In this document: positions 47,200-60,652 of the stretch, one piece after another
Numbering within the stretch: position 1 is the first letter of the stretch
How the letters are laid out: each line of letters starts with the position of its first letter
Source: Parasponia andersonii
Taxonomy: Eukaryota; Streptophyta; Magnoliopsida; Rosales; Cannabaceae
DNA length: 64,000 nucleotides
Assembly (NCBI GenBank): GCA_002914805.1
Contig: JXTB01000580.1
Span: 24,872 to 88,871 of the forward strand
Direction of reading: 5' to 3'
Notes under the pieces: generated by a model
Seen by the model: only the letters and a program-made list of their open reading frames with translations
The model's database searches: none
What the model was told of the DNA's origin: nothing
Program-made: the position numbers and the translations under genes

Positions 47200-48570
47200 A
47201 AAAGGCTATATTGAAAGATATAAAGCTCATCTTGTTGCCAAAATCTAGACTTAGAAGGAAGGCATAGACTTTAAAGATACCTTCTTTTTGGTTGCCTTGA
47301 ATGACTCTTTTAGAGTAATTATTGCACTTGTGGCTCATTTTGATCTTGAACTACATCAAATGGACGTTAAAACTGTGTTTCTCAATGGTAATATTGATGA
47401 GACAATTTATATGATACAACTAAAAAAATTTGTTTCTGGAGATTCAAAATCTATAGTCTGCAAGCTCAAGAAATTCATCTAAGGTCTCAAGCAAGCTTCC
47501 TATCACTAGTGTCATAAGTTTCATGATATGATCATCTCGTCTGGTTTTTAAGTGAATCCTGTTGAAGGTTGTGTGTATCATATATTCAGTAGGAGTAAAT
47601 TTATCTTCTTGCTACTTTATATTGATGATATACTACTAGCAAGTAGCGACATAGGCTTATTACACGATACCAAGAGATTTTTTTGTGAAGAATTTCGAAA
47701 TGAAAAATCTTGGAGCTACCTCTTTTGTATTGGATATAAAGATATACCAAGATTGCTCTCAAGGTATCCTTGGGTTATCACGAAGAGTTATGTCGAAATA
47801 GTACTTAATAGATTTAATATAGAAAAATATGCACCAATAGACACTCTAGTATCTATAAAGCCCTAAGAATGATATTGATAAAGAAGCTATGCAGAAGATT
47901 TCTTATGCTTCAACTGTAAGATGTCTTATGTATGCTCAAATATGTATGTATCCAGATCTTGCGTTTATAGTTGATATGTTGAATAGATATATGAGTAACC
48001 CTATAGTGGATCATTGGATGGCAATGAAAAGGGTTATGAGATACTTACATAGAATGAAGAATTGCATGTTCACGTATTAGAAATCGGATATTTTGGAGAT
48101 CATAAGGTATTCTGATTCTGATTTTGCTGGATGTCTAGATAGCAAAAGAACCATATTGGGCTATATCTATCCTCTAGCTAGAGGAGGTATTTCCTAGAAG
48201 AATGTCAAGCAGACACTCGTAGTTACTTCAACTATAGAAGCAGAATTCGTAGTTTGTTATGAAGCGACCAATCATAGGATATGACTGTGAAACTTTATCA
48301 CTGGCTGCACATAGTAAATGGTATAAAAAGGCTATTAAAGCTTTATTGTGACAATAACTCTATAGTTCTATATTCTAATAGCAGCAGGAGCTCTTCAAAG
48401 TCAAAGCATATAGACATTAAGTTCCTAATTATAAAAGAAAGAGTTTAGAGTTGACTAATGTCCATAGAGTATATCGGTACAAACTCTATGATTACGGATT
48501 TATTCACCAAAGGTTTACTGCCCAGGGTACGTCATGAGTATACTGTTCATATTGGTATTGTATTTTCAAA
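47200..48570 (+). pseudogene. copia B RT and RNase H region
   Basis: The RT part has HFDLELHQMDVKTVFLNG, then CVYHIFSRSKFIFLLLYIDD with the YIDD active site. The RNase H part has SYASTVRCLMYAQICMYPDL and VMRYLHRMKNCMFTY. Order and spacing are those of copia pol. Fossil. Confidence 0.85.
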
Positions 48571-49092
48571 TGATATACATCATTAGTGGGAGTTTGTAAT
48601 TTATATTATCTTAGTTTAGATGCTCGTTTGTGACACTTATTTTGTTTACTGCAGTACTTTAGTTATTGGTGGATTTTCTTCTATATTCTACTCATTTTAA
48701 ATATATGATATATTTCATATTTCTTGCTTTCCTATTGTGGTTTAATATTAAAGTTTGCAATAATGTAATAAAGAAGAAAGACTAAGGTCGATCTTACTAA
48801 AGTTTAAGGAAGATTAGTTGGAAAAAGACACAATAAATCACATTGCGTGTAATTTCTATGCCATAGTCTATACTTGATATGGGTCATTTGGTTATATTAG
48901 TATAATTATCATTGAGAGTTCTAGTTGCCATCGAAATAAGTGTAACGACGAGCATTTAGGTTTCGTACTAATATATTTGATGGACGAGATTGTAATTTCA
49001 GAGATATTCAGGAATAATATGGCAATTTAATAGTCATACTTCAATTTTACAATATAATTGTGTTTGAAAAATATGTGATACAAGTGGGAGAT

Positions 49093-49597
49093 TGTTAGGA
49101 AATTATATTTCCTAATAATAATAGGTCACATATTAAATAATTATATCGGACCATATTATTTCTAAACAGACCCTATTTAAGTGATTTATTGGGTAGAGTC
49201 TAAGTATCCATTAGGTATGGACACGTATATGGATACTCTGTTAGTACTATACAGTTGAGTTGATAAATACTCAACAAAATAGTATCATATATATATTAAA
49301 AAATAAGATTATGGTCCCTGTAACCAAAACGTGTACGCTCATATTTTTTGTTGCCTACCATCAGTAAAAGAGAAATCTATCTGAGTGCTTTTAGGTTTTA
49401 GGCTACAGAAAAACCCGACCTTCAAGGCCTCTAGTTCTCATCTTTATATGCTTCTGCCTTCAGTAATCTTCTAATCATCTCTAGTCCTAGTCAAACAAAC
49501 AATGAACTCAGATAAAACTCAACAATCTTCTCTTATCCATTTGATATGAATGATCCAAGGATTACATGGAGTTTGTTTTTCGCGATGATTTCTAACA
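49093..49597 (+). repeat. copia B 3' LTR (505 bp)
   Basis: Starts TGTTAGGAAATT after the purine tract aagtgggag and ends TTTCTAACA. Confidence 0.88.
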
Positions 49598-49602
49598 TTT
49601 GG

Positions 49603-50551
49603 CTTATTCAGTTTTGGATTTTAATTTTTTTCTTTTTCTTTTTTTTTTCTCATTTCTGTTTCACGATTGAGTGAAGACTCTATCTTAGAACGAGGGACTA
49701 GAAACAAAGATTTTGCTCAAGTTTTTTTCTTTATAATGTTAAACATTTTAAATGTACATATAATATAATATATGTTATAAATATTTTTTGGTCGGTCTGT
49801 TCAGTTTGTAGTTCTTTTTATCTTCACGATTTCCCTTTTATTTGGTTTTCTCGGTTTATCGTTTTATTTTTATTTGTTATTTTTTTTATTTTTTATTTCG
49901 GTCTCACCCATGGCACTAGCAGATTGACTCTCGCAAAATATCGAATGGATTTTGTGATTTTTCTCTCAAAAAACAGTTAACCTCGATATGGGTCAAATAT
50001 AATCACCTATTTTCATTCCTAATTATTGAGCTTGATACGCTGATTTTTTTTTCATTTTACTTGGCTTGTATGGACTTGCTAACCAAACAATTAGCGGCAT
50101 CAGTAATGACAGAACGAGTAAATTCATAATTTAGCTACGAACCAATGGACAAACGTCATTTAATAACTTTACCATGCCAATCGAATACGAGTACCAATTT
50201 TTCTTAAAAAATAATGATAATAGATAAATAAAGTGCCCAACTCATTTAATGTTTTAAGGGGAACAATTAAACTAGTGCAGCTCCCGATACCAAGGATATT
50301 ATCACCATCACTACAGACTGTGTGCCCCGTTAAACAAAGGAGGATTAAAGCCTGAGAATTTCATTATACAAATAACATTTACAACGACTGGAGTGGTACA
50401 ATTACAACTCGTGGGACAAAAGGAAAAAGTAACACAAAAAAAAAAAAAAAACAAAAAATTGGGATGCCATATTTCATTCACTCCCACTTCATCCAATTTC
50501 AGTATTTTCCTATGAAATGAAACTGAAACCTAACCTTTTTCTTGACTCTTT
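49603..50551. other. Intergenic and 3' flank of the copper ATPase gene
   Basis: AT-rich, with no gene recognised. The part next to 50552 should hold the 3' UTR of the minus-strand gene. A T-rich tract occurs near 49620-49660, an A run near 50437-50453. Confidence 0.55.
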
Positions 50552-53500
50552 CTACTCTACAGTTATTTCCAGTATAGTGGTGAGCCTTGGTTTTTGGTAT
50601 CTCCTAAGTAAGAGAGAAGAACACACGACACTAACAGAAGACAGAGCCATACATGCCCCAGCTGCCCACGGAGGCAACTGAATTCCCAGCGTAGGAAAGA
50701 ATACTCCTGCAGCAATAGGAATTGCTACCACGTTGTAAGCCATGGCAAAGACATAATTCAATCTGATCCGAGATAACGTTTTCCTCGAGAGGTCAATGGC
50801 TGTGATGACATCCTCCAAGTTGTTCCTCATCAACACATAGTCAGCTGNNNNNNNNNNNNNNNNNNNNNNNTCCAACCATAGCAACTATGCTTCCATCTTT
50901 TTGAAATGAGCGAATTACATCGGCTTTTCCAGCTGGCATTACCTCTGCTTTAAAATCTTGAATGCCAACCTGCCCAGAACCATATTTTTTATAGCACATA
51001 TGAGAAACAAAGTCTTAAATGATGTCCATAAATAGTTGCATCAGAGTGCTTAATAAAAGTACTGATTAGCCATATGGCTTCGATATAAGTTACTATCATG
51101 ATATTTGATAATACGACCAAAATCTAGAAAAGCTCGAAAGGTAAATAAAAAAATTGACTATCAGAAAACGAACATAATCATAAGTTTACACTCAGCATCC
51201 CATCTAATAAATTCTTTTGATTATTCAAACTGGGTTTGACTAGTAGGAAAATGGACACAAACCTCCTTAGCGACAGCCTGTGCTGTCCTCCAGTTGTCCC
51301 CAGTAACCATGACTGGTCGGACGCCCATTTTTCTCAGGCCTTCAACTACAACAGCCGCTTCCCTTTTCAGTGGGTCTGCAACCCCCAAAACACCAATTAA
51401 ATTACCATCGTATGCGACTAGGATGCCTGTTTTGGCACTTTCTTCCAGATCTACAACAAATTTTTCTACATCTTCAGGAATGTCAATTCCACTTTCGGTC
51501 ATCAACTTTCGGTTACCAACCTGTTCAAAGAAAAAGTCCGCAATAAGAAACCCCCAAGAATTCACAAAATTTATGTTTCAGAGTTCAAGCTCTATGCAAA
51601 GCAACAGACTACAGTAATCACACGCAAATAAGCTCACCAAAATCAGTTTTCCATTGATAAAGCATTGAACACCTCTTCCCGGAAGAGCTGAAAACTCTGC
51701 AACATCAAAAAGCCAACCAGAGATAGTGGATTTTTGGTTGTCGCTTTGAGCATCGTTTGTTGCAGTCTCATCAAAGAAATGAAAATGGCGGGCATATGCC
51801 ACTATTGCCTTCGCCAACGGATGTTCACTACTAGCCTTTAAGAAAGGAAAGGAGAAAGATTTAGGTGCCTACAGAATCTACAGTGTTATAAAGAAGAATA
51901 AAGGGGCCTAAGTCCTTTGTCCAGGAAAGGAGATGCATATGAGAATACAGTACACAATTTCATTAAACGGTAGTTTTATGGGGGTTTGAATTGCAGACTT
52001 AATTTGTCCTTTTTCTTCTTTTAAAAAACATAAATAAATAAATAAAAGAAACAGTTAAATTAGTCAAAAATAAGAAGTCACCTCTGCACTAGCCACCAAT
52101 TTTAGAAATTCTCCACGATCCATTCCTGTGAAAACTTTTGCAGCTGTAACTGAGGCTTTTCCCTGGGTTAGGGTACCTGTTTTATCAAATATCACTTGCT
52201 TTATTTTTTGAGCTCTTTCTAAAGCATCCCCTCCTTTTATCAGCACACCATTGTTAGCCCCTACTCCAGTTGCAACCATGACAGCAGTTGGCGTTGCCAA
52301 GCCAAGAGCACATGGACATGCAATCACGACGACTGATATAGAAAACATAAGGGCAAAAACAAAGTAATTTCCATTTTTAGGGAGCCAACCTTCTGGATAA
52401 GCTCCAAGTGCTCCGGCAATATACCTGAGTTAATGGACAAAAGTATTTCAGTAAACGAGAGGCATTAAATCTTGAAGACCACCTAAATCTACTAGCTAAT
52501 ACGTGAGAAGATAAGATAAAGATGATTATAAACTTACCAACCCAATAATGTCATGAGTGCCAAAGTAACAACTGTAGGAACAAAAATGCTTGCAATCTGT
52601 GAATCACAATGACATAATATTAGAAGACCTCAAATTCCTTCTCTTTTTTTCTTATATCTTTCGAACTTTTCAAACAGAGAATATACAGTTTCTGAAAAAG
52701 AAAAACAAATGGACGCAGATGCCTATATGATTAAAACCCGGAAAGAAGCGGGCAAAACAGAAAAATGTGGGAGTGAAAACAAATAATTAGTAAATGTTTG
52801 TCCTCTGTTATAAAGAGCCTTGATCTTTTAACTTGGGTATTTTACTTCCAACAGCAAACATCAAACTTGAAAGAAATTCAGTGGAAGCTGGTATATAATA
52901 TAGGTTCCTTTTTCTCCCAAGTATAAAAGAAACTTCGTGAGATAGTTAAAATTGGGGGAAATAGCAAGACAAGAGCTGATAAATCAGCCAGCATGACAGT
53001 ACTGATACAAGCAATAACAATAATGAAAATTCAGTTGACTTAAATTAAGGCTATTTGATAGCTGATAACCATCACTTTCCATCCAAGACCATTGATTGAC
53101 AAGTATATGCACAAAGAATATGTAACTGAGTATAAGAATTTGATCATAACAAAAGTATTGACATCATACGCAAGCAAAAGAACGATGCAAGAAGATCCTA
53201 TCTACAGCTGGACCAACTTTCTCTCTTATCACTGCAATGCCATGACAAGTATAGTCTATCAGGGTTCCTATGGAAAAAAATTCATGTAGCGTTCAGTAAA
53301 ACTTTCCTATTAAAAATTTGAATTCTCATTTATCACATCAGAAACAAGATGATAAATCAACACGCATGACAAGCAAAAGAGACAATAACTATACATTCTG
53401 AAAAGAAGAATAATATATTCAAAAAGCACTGAACAACATCAGTTATATAAATGTAGTAACATTTCTTAGCCAATAAAAACTCAGCTGTAGATACTGGTAA

Positions 53501-56500
53501 AAGCAACTGATGAAGAATAGGAAAGGAATATTTTAGGAATATTATAATAACTATTATTATTAAATTAGGTTTTATTTAAGTATTAAGTTTATTTTAATTT
53601 TGAGTAACTAGTTTTAAGTTTCCTATTTCTATCAGTTTCTAGAATGTGTCTAGTTTTCTAATTGTGCCCAATTGCCTATCTATAAATAGGCTTAGCTGTG
53701 TAATTAGTTTTCAGATTATGAATGATTATTGAGTTTTCTCCTCTATAGTTCTTCTCTGAGTTTTTATCTTGATTCTCTATTACTTTTCTACCATTTCATC
53801 TATTTCTGCCTAAATTCTATCACCTCTTGCTCCTCTACCGATTCTCTTTTTAAATTCTCATCTTATCCTACATCGGCAATTTCAGCAATTTTCCATGTTA
53901 GAACAAGGAAAAAACAAAGTTCAAAAAAATAACGTGTAACTGGCATCAAATTACACCATAACTATAGCACAAATATAACCCTAGTTGAGAAATTTGGAAT
54001 GCTTACATAATCAGCAAATTTCTGAATAGGGGCTTTAGACATCTGTGCCGTTTCTACTAAACTGATAATCTGGCTCAAAACTGTATCAGAACCTACTTTG
54101 GTAGCCTGTATGTGAAAGACACCATGTTGATTTATTGTACCTCCAATAACTGATGATCTGACCTCCTTCGAAACAGGTACAGATTCACCAGTTACCATAC
54201 TCTCATTTACATAACTTGAACCCCAAACAACAACACCATCAGCAGGAACTTTTGCACCGGGAAGAACTTTCAATGTGTCACCAGGCAGGATTAGCAGAGC
54301 ATCTATTTCCCTTTCTCCAATACATCTCCCGTCTAGTAATTGGTATTCATACAACTAGTCAGTTATTTAGAAGTTATAGACTTTTACTTCTAATGTTAAC
54401 TTTCAGTTAGACATAGAAAATAATTACTGGAAACCAAAATTTGTACAGAAAATAAGTTTTCAGTAGTTCCATAGAATTATAAAACACATATTTGATATGA
54501 AATGGTATAAAATTACTAACAGTAACTTCCAAGGGGAGGAGGGAGGTGGACGATTTTATTGGTAAGGAGTAAGGACTGTAAGTAACAAAGTATAAACAAC
54601 CACTTACCTTTATCTTTAATAAGCAATGTTGCTGTTGCAGGTGCAAGTTCTACCAACTTCTTGATGGCATCTGAAGTTTTTCCCTTTGCAAGAGACTCCA
54701 AATACTTCCCCAAGAGTACAAATGTTATAAGCATTGAACTTGTTTCAAAATAAGTGGGGGACCAAAACCCAGTAACTGCACCATATAGAAGTGCACCAAC
54801 AGAGTAGAAATAAGAAGCTGAAGTTCCCAATGCAACCAAAACATCCATGTTAGTTGAACCATTTCGTAGAGCTCTGGCAGCAGCAACATAGAAGCGCTTT
54901 CCAACACCAAATTGGACAAGACTCACCAATGCCCACTTCAACCAATCACCCATTTGGAAGGGTCCACATCGCCAAAGCAATAAGGAATAAACCAGTGGGA
55001 TATGCGGACAAACCACTCGTATGAGAAAGACAGGAATCTGAAGCCAATTTATCATGTGTCAGAAACTAAATTTAAAAGTTGGAACTGGAAAAATTAGTTA
55101 CAAATGGGGATGCGTAGTCATGACGACAGAAGAAACAAAAAAATCACTTTTCTAGTGTCTGGTATGATAAGTTTGTCGTATGTCTGCTATAGTGAAAACC
55201 AAGGATAAATGCATCACTTTAGCAATGAAGTCCAGCAGGAAGAGCAATAAGTCAATCTTAATGTGGATAAATCAGTATGTAATAGTTTTGTTCAATCAGA
55301 GTTACCATCTGGTGAAAAATGAGGACCAGGAAATGTCGAATGTGTTTAACATGCAAAACTACAAGCATTTGAAAAATATACTTACACTGAGAAATAGACT
55401 GGAAAGGAACAATCGGAACATATTTGAGGCTTCCTCAACATCCTTTGAAGTTGTTCTAGAATAAGGGTTTGCTACGTGTAATTTGAACCTCCCAGTACTT
55501 CCCCCTTCAATCCCATCAACTAAAGATCTTGAGTTGACAACCTCCGGATCAAATAGGACTTCAAGGTCTCTTGAAATTCTGTCAAAATAAAATTGTCTCA
55601 CCCCTTTCAAGTTGCTAAGGATCCCTCCCAAAATCTGTACATCCATCTCACTGTATATGCCAGCAACCCCCAGTATTATCTTATCTTGTTCACTGCTCTG
55701 TACAAATGCTGCTTCAAAACCAGCATCTTCAATTGCATTCATTATATCATCTTTGCCTATTACAGTTGGATCGTACTCAACTTCACCTAAGGAAGTAGCC
55801 AATGCAACTACTGCTCTTTTGACACCAGGAAGATCCCTTAAAATGCCTTCAACAGAGTTCACACACGCTGCACATGTCATTCCTCCAATAGAGAACTGCC
55901 CTAACAACGTTCCTTGAGGTTTAGTTCCAATTGCACTGGGTTCAGGTAGAATCTCAGCTTCAAACCCTGCATCCTCAATCGCATTCTTGATGTCTTCTTC
56001 CTGAATTTACAACAGCTAACGAAACACTTCAATATCTAATTGGGAATAAAATTTAACCAAAACAAGTATCAGACCTGTACAGGAACCCCAACAAAAACAT
56101 ATGACAAATTTTATAGAAAACGTGGCAGAAAAAAGACAAGTGAGAAAGAAAAAAGAGATGAGAAGAATAAGAAAATTAATGAGAAAGTTTAGTCTACCAA
56201 AGTTATGGAGGTCCATATATTTGTAAGACAGGTGGTCCTTCACGCTATGTTTTTGTCTCTGCATGTGTGACCTAGACATGATAACTCAACAAAAAACTAA
56301 ATATAACATGCAATGATTCTTATCTGCAGCTGCAGTTCGATGCCAATTAAATCTTTTCTCCATATCTTTTTTCCATTTCAGAGTTCTTTTCTTGTTTCAC
56401 TAGAAGTCCCTCTATCTAGTAACAGCATCATGACCCAGTACCACCTTATACTGAAAATTTGACAGATTTCACTGGCAACTTATATGGTCAGCTAAGATGT

Positions 56501-57622
56501 AATCGATGTTTGAGCTTTGTAACAAAACATGTATGGAATACAGAGGAACTGAGAAGACAAAAAAATAGTAGATTATATCGGGTATGGAATACAGAGATCC
56601 ATACTGCAAAACACCATAGTTGACAAATTAAATAAATATTACAGAAGAAAAGGGTATTGGAAGATCGATCTGTCACTTAAGTCTAATCTTGTCCCATTCA
56701 TTATTTATTTCTCCTAACACAAACAATTATGGCTAAAACGAAGACCACACAGCAGCCGAAACCCACCTAACACATTATACTCTAATCAGAATACTTGCCA
56801 TAAAATCATTGTCTAATCCACCATAAATTAAAATCAAAAATTCTAAATCTCTTTTTCAATTAAACCCATCATTACGACATCGTTAAAAAAAAAAAAAAAA
56901 ACCGACGGACATAAAGAACGAAAACCACAATAATACTTAAAAACGATGTAAACTAGTAAAACGACAATAATAGAAAAAGAGGTAAACNATTATTTCACGA
57001 CTCGGCACTAACCCATTATCCAACTCACTGTAAATTCAAAACCAAAGAAAGAAAAAGAAAAAAAAAAAAAAAAAAGTTTATAAACTTAAGCAACATAGAT
57101 GAACTACCAGTTCAATAAAGCTAAACATCTAAACGAGCTCGGACTTCAATTTAAGTCAAAAATAAATAAATAAATAAAATTCAAATACTAACCGATGATC
57201 CAATTCACCGAACACAAATAGTCAAACCCAAACCAAAAAAAAAAACTAGAGCAAAAAAAAAAAATAGAATCAGAAGAAAACATTTTGAAATAGCAACCAA
57301 CCTTGACCAATCTGGGATCGAAGACGACGTCGGCCTTGTTCTGAAGCAAAGCCACAGAAGCCCTTAAAACTCCATTAACGCTCATGAGAGCTTCTTCGAC
57401 CGAGTTAGAGCAAGCAGCGCAGGTCATGCCGGTAACACCGACTTGAACCCTCTTCATGGTCCCCTGTTCGACTCCTTGCCCCTCCGAATTCTCGTAAGCA
57501 TCCAGAAGCCGTACGGCCTCGAGGTCGCCGGAATCACCATCGGCGCCGGTGATGAGGGTCGGCGACTTCTGGCCTCCGGCGACGACTTTGGTGAGCTGGA
57601 GGTCTCTGATGCTCGGCGCCAT
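50552..57622 (-). CDS. RAN1: Copper-transporting P1B-type ATPase, RAN1/HMA7-like
   Basis: A Cu+-ATPase that pumps copper into the secretory pathway; in Arabidopsis RAN1 supplies copper to ethylene receptors. Coding exons with GT-AG borders: 57622-57302, 56000-55386, 55037-54608, 54332-54007, 52596-52538, 52424-52082, 51835-51638, 51520-51263, 50969-50871, then a gap, then 50847-50552. Phases agree at every junction up to the gap. Motifs: two metal-binding HMA domains, each with GMTCAAC (Cys 68/71 and 150/153); a third HMA-like region without CxxC (about 185-260); TGES 503-506; the CPC metal site 620-622 in a membrane helix; DKTGT with Asp664; SEHP 701-704; TGDNW from 837; and MALSSVSVV near the end. 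883 codons precede the gap and 97 follow it. The known family suggests about 28 missing residues including GDGIND, giving about 1008, close to Arabidopsis RAN1 (about 1000). The gene looks intact apart from the gap. Confidence 0.95.
50848..50870. other. 23-N gap inside the copper ATPase gene
   Basis: The gap falls right after VAMVG and before ADYVLMRNN. By comparison with the family about 84 coding bases belong here, possibly with an intron, so the number of Ns is not the true length. The missing part should contain the GDGxND hinge motif. Confidence 0.85.
53508..53822 (+). mobile_element. LTR-like insert in intron 4 of the copper ATPase gene
   Basis: In the 1.4-kb intron (54006-52597) a stretch on the opposite strand to the gene looks like a copia LTR: an AT-rich U3, TATAAATAGG at 53681-53690, then a C/T-rich leader ending CTATCA. 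No partner LTR, coding sequence or clear target duplication was found. It may be a solo LTR or fragment, and could extend to about 53880. Confidence 0.4.
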
Positions 57623-57718
57623 TGGAAGGTGGTACCGAACAGAGGAGAAAGCAAAGAGGTTTTTTATAATGTGAAAGAAAAAAAATTGTTAAAAGGAAAG
57701 AGGAAATCCGAGCAAAAG

Positions 57719-57725
57719 ATTTATA
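57719..57725 (-). promoter_or_regulatory. TATA box candidate of the copper ATPase gene
   Basis: On the minus strand TCTCTATAAATC lies about 100 bp upstream of the ATG at 57622, which would give a short 5' UTR of roughly 70 bp. The region between is A/T-rich. Position and match support it, but no transcript evidence is available. Confidence 0.45.
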
Positions 57726-59400
57726 GAGAAACAGCAAATTAAATTAAAAAATAAATAAAAAGGAGGATTTTCCGAGGGAGATGGTGAGACAGCAATTTCT
57801 TAACTAAAGTAGATGGAGGATGGTGGTGGGGCCCATTTTCTTGTTGGTTTATGTTTCGACGATTTTGCCCTTGTTTTGATTTGTATTGACTCTTAAGTCC
57901 TGAATTGTACTTGTACTTGCAAATTATTTGGCTGACGGTGTACTACACGAGGAGGCTCAATGTTTTTTTAAGACAATTCTATTATTCTACGTCGAACTTG
58001 GTCAATGGGAAATGTCTGAGGGTCGTTTTCCCATTTATTATATGGTTTAATAAAAAGTTAGTGATATGAATGGCATTAGTTTTTGTATTTTTTTTTTAAA
58101 GAAATTATTTGTACGTTTGAAGACTTCTGTTGTTGAATTTGAACGATTAATGTTCTTCTGGCGAGTTATCAAATTGCAAATTTTTCTCTATGACAGAGGA
58201 AATACGGTTAGTTATTACAAGAATAATGTTACCGATACCATATGGTATTACAAGAATAATGTTACCGATACCATATGTCATACCATGCTAATATCAGTAT
58301 TTTTTTTATTTGTTACAAATTGAGTCAAACGTGAACACACTAATATCAATATTTTTTATTTACATTAAATTAAATATTTCATTTATATTTCATTTGGAAA
58401 AATTAGGTAGATGGTCAAATTTTTAAAATGACTTAAATAAATATTTATTTTTCAAATTTTATAGCTAGATGTCCATTTCATTTAAATGGATAACTGAGGC
58501 ATAGATTGTTTTTACACTATTGTCTTTTCTTTAATATTTCAAGTATTTTTCACAATTTTTTTTGCTGCTTATTTTTTTCCGTTCGTACTTTCTCTCTCTC
58601 ATATATTCCGATGGTGTTTTTTTTTTTTTTTTTTTCCCTGCATCTTCTTCTCTAGTGATTCGAAATTTATTGATCGATTTATTGAGATATTTGTGTTTTT
58701 TGAATTTTTATTTGGCTTTTTTCTAGGTTAGTTTCTTGATTGAATTAGGGATTTTTATTTTTATTTCTAATATATATTGATATTATAGTTAATTTTATGT
58801 GTATTGTTTTTTTAGTTAGTGATTAGTGATGATTTATTTATTTTTATGTTTTTTTAATTATTTTTCTTGATTAGAAATTCTTTCCAGGTTGGTTCATAAA
58901 GGTTGGTTCATAAAGTTTTAGCTGTGGTATATACGATTTGTATGCTGGTATATATGTGGATATATAGAAATATTGTTTTCTGGTTTGTATATGTCGTATA
59001 TACCTAGTTTACAATCTCACATACAGTGGAATAAAAGTTATATACTAGTTTTTATTTTCATGTCTCATGAGCTTTTTTAGAGTTCAATATTATGTGTATG
59101 GAATTGAAAATCCTATGTAACATGTAGTTAATACCTGAGGTGGTATATGAAACTTCTATCATATGGTTTTTATTGTTGTAATGGTATATGGGATATATTA
59201 TGTTTCAAAATATGGTGTATATGCATATTTATGAACCTAGTCGATTTTTTTTTATGCACCTTGTGTACTTGTGTTTTTATCATACGTTCCTAATGTTCCT
59301 TATGGTTTGCAAGCCATAACTTTGTAGCTTCGTCTATAAGAACATAACTTACTCCTTGGGCAGAAGATCAAGTATGAACGTAGATTCATTTAGCATGGAA
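57726..59400. other. Non-coding upstream region
   Basis: It includes the far promoter of the minus-strand copper ATPase gene. A 29-bp stretch around gttaccgataccatatg occurs twice in tandem near 58213-58280, and a T run near 58617-58637. No gene recognised. Confidence 0.6.
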
Positions 59401-60356
59401 AATAATGGTAAGTTGCCATTATTTTTTGTTTGTCGTTTTTCAAGTTTTGGTATATAGAATTTTTACTTTGGTATATAAATTTATCATCGTGGTATATAAT
59501 GATATATATACCAGAATGAATAATGCTTTATATGAATTGATTTTAGGAGGAGTTGTAATATCTTCTGATTTTTTTTTTCCTTTGTTTTGGTGATAATCAG
59601 GTTTATTCAATTAATATTGATAATGCTGGTTTTCATATAGTTGGTTTTTATACAGTTAGTTTGTTTCTGTCTTTCAGAGCTTGGTATGTAGATTTTTTAC
59701 TTTGGTATATATATTTACTAACATGGTAGATATTGATATATACCAGATTTAATAATGCTTTATATGAATTGATTTTAGTATATGTAACAATATCTTTTGG
59801 TTTTTATTATCATTTTTTGTTGCTAATCAGGTTAATTTAGCTTATTTTAACAATTTTGGTTTTCATATAATTGGTTTATTTGCTGCCTTTTAGAGCTTGG
59901 TATATAACTTTTTTGCCTTGGTTTTTAGAGCTTGGTATATAACTTTTTTGCCTTGGTATATACACTTATTAACGTGGTAGATATTGATATATACCAGATT
60001 CAGTAATGTTTTATATAAATTAATTTTAGTAGATATAGCAATATCTTTTGGTTTTTATTGTTATTTGTTGTTGCTAATCAGGTTAATACAGTTGATTTTA
60101 ATAATGTTTATTTCATACAGTTGATTTTAACAATGTTTATTTTTATATAGTTAGTTTTCATACAGTTGATTTGTTTGTTGTCTTTTAGAGCTGGGTATAT
60201 AGCTTTTTTTCTTTGGTATATAAATTTATTAACGTGGTAGATATTGATATATGCCAAATTTAGTAATACTTTATATGAATTAATTTTAGTAGATGTTGTA
60301 ATATCTTTTAATTTTCATTGTTATTTTTTTGTTGCTAATCAGATTAATACAATTGG

Positions 60357-60358
<2 letters not shown>
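59400..60358. repeat. 230-260 bp tandem repeat, about four units
   Basis: Each unit contains ggtatata...gatattgatatataccag, then a tttatatgaattgatttta part and a ttgttgctaatcaggttaat part. The taatgctttatatgaatt anchor recurs near 59522, 59753, 60004 and 60262, giving spacings of about 231, 251 and 258 bp. Units have diverged by substitutions and small indels. No function is apparent. It borders a (TA)n array at 60360-60399 and a MULE remnant. Confidence 0.75.

Positions 60359-60359
<1 letters not shown>

Positions 60360-60399
<40 letters not shown>
60360..60399. repeat. (TA)n microsatellite
   Basis: About 20 uninterrupted TA units. Confidence 0.95.
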
Positions 60400-60401
<2 letters not shown>

Positions 60402-60652
60402 ATTTCATGATACCAATTCAGAGTTCATTGTTCATTTGATGCAACGTTGTTTGTGATTGTGGGAAGTGGGATTTTGACATTATTTCATATTCTCATATTT
60501 GTATTGTAGTTAGTAAGTTCAATTTGAGTTATTACAAGTATACTTCTTATTTTTTCAAGAGCTCAATTTATGAACTCGCCTATATCAGTATTATTAATCA
60601 AGTTTGAAGTCAATCAGAATGGAACATTTCAAATTTTGTAAAAGAGCAACTT

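Larger units (their letters stand above)
36501..49597 (+). mobile_element. Old Ty1/copia retrotransposon (copia B), split by copia C
   Basis: Copia element in plus orientation with LTRs 36501-37078 and 49093-49597; the 3' LTR starts TGTTAGGAAATT and both end TTTCTAACA. A target duplication of TCTGG (36496-36500) and TTTGG (49598-49602) matches at 4 of 5 positions. A degenerate PBS follows the 5' LTR, and a purine tract (aagtgggag) precedes the 3' LTR. Parts in order: gag (about 38390-39010), pre-integrase and integrase start (39104-39730), integrase end (46309-46620), RT (47200-47870, YIDDILLAS) and RNase H (47889-48570). The element at 40062-46308 sits inside integrase. LTRs are clearly diverged, so it is old and has many breaks. 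Confidence 0.88.

Noticed and set aside
56988-56988. Single N in intron 1 of the copper ATPase as a third false duplication
   Set aside because: I found no repeated flank on either side, so it is just an undetermined base or a join without overlap.
57443-57742. Plus-strand and alternative minus frames over the start of the copper ATPase
   Set aside because: Shadows of GC-richer exon 1; the minus frame with GMTCAAC is the real one.
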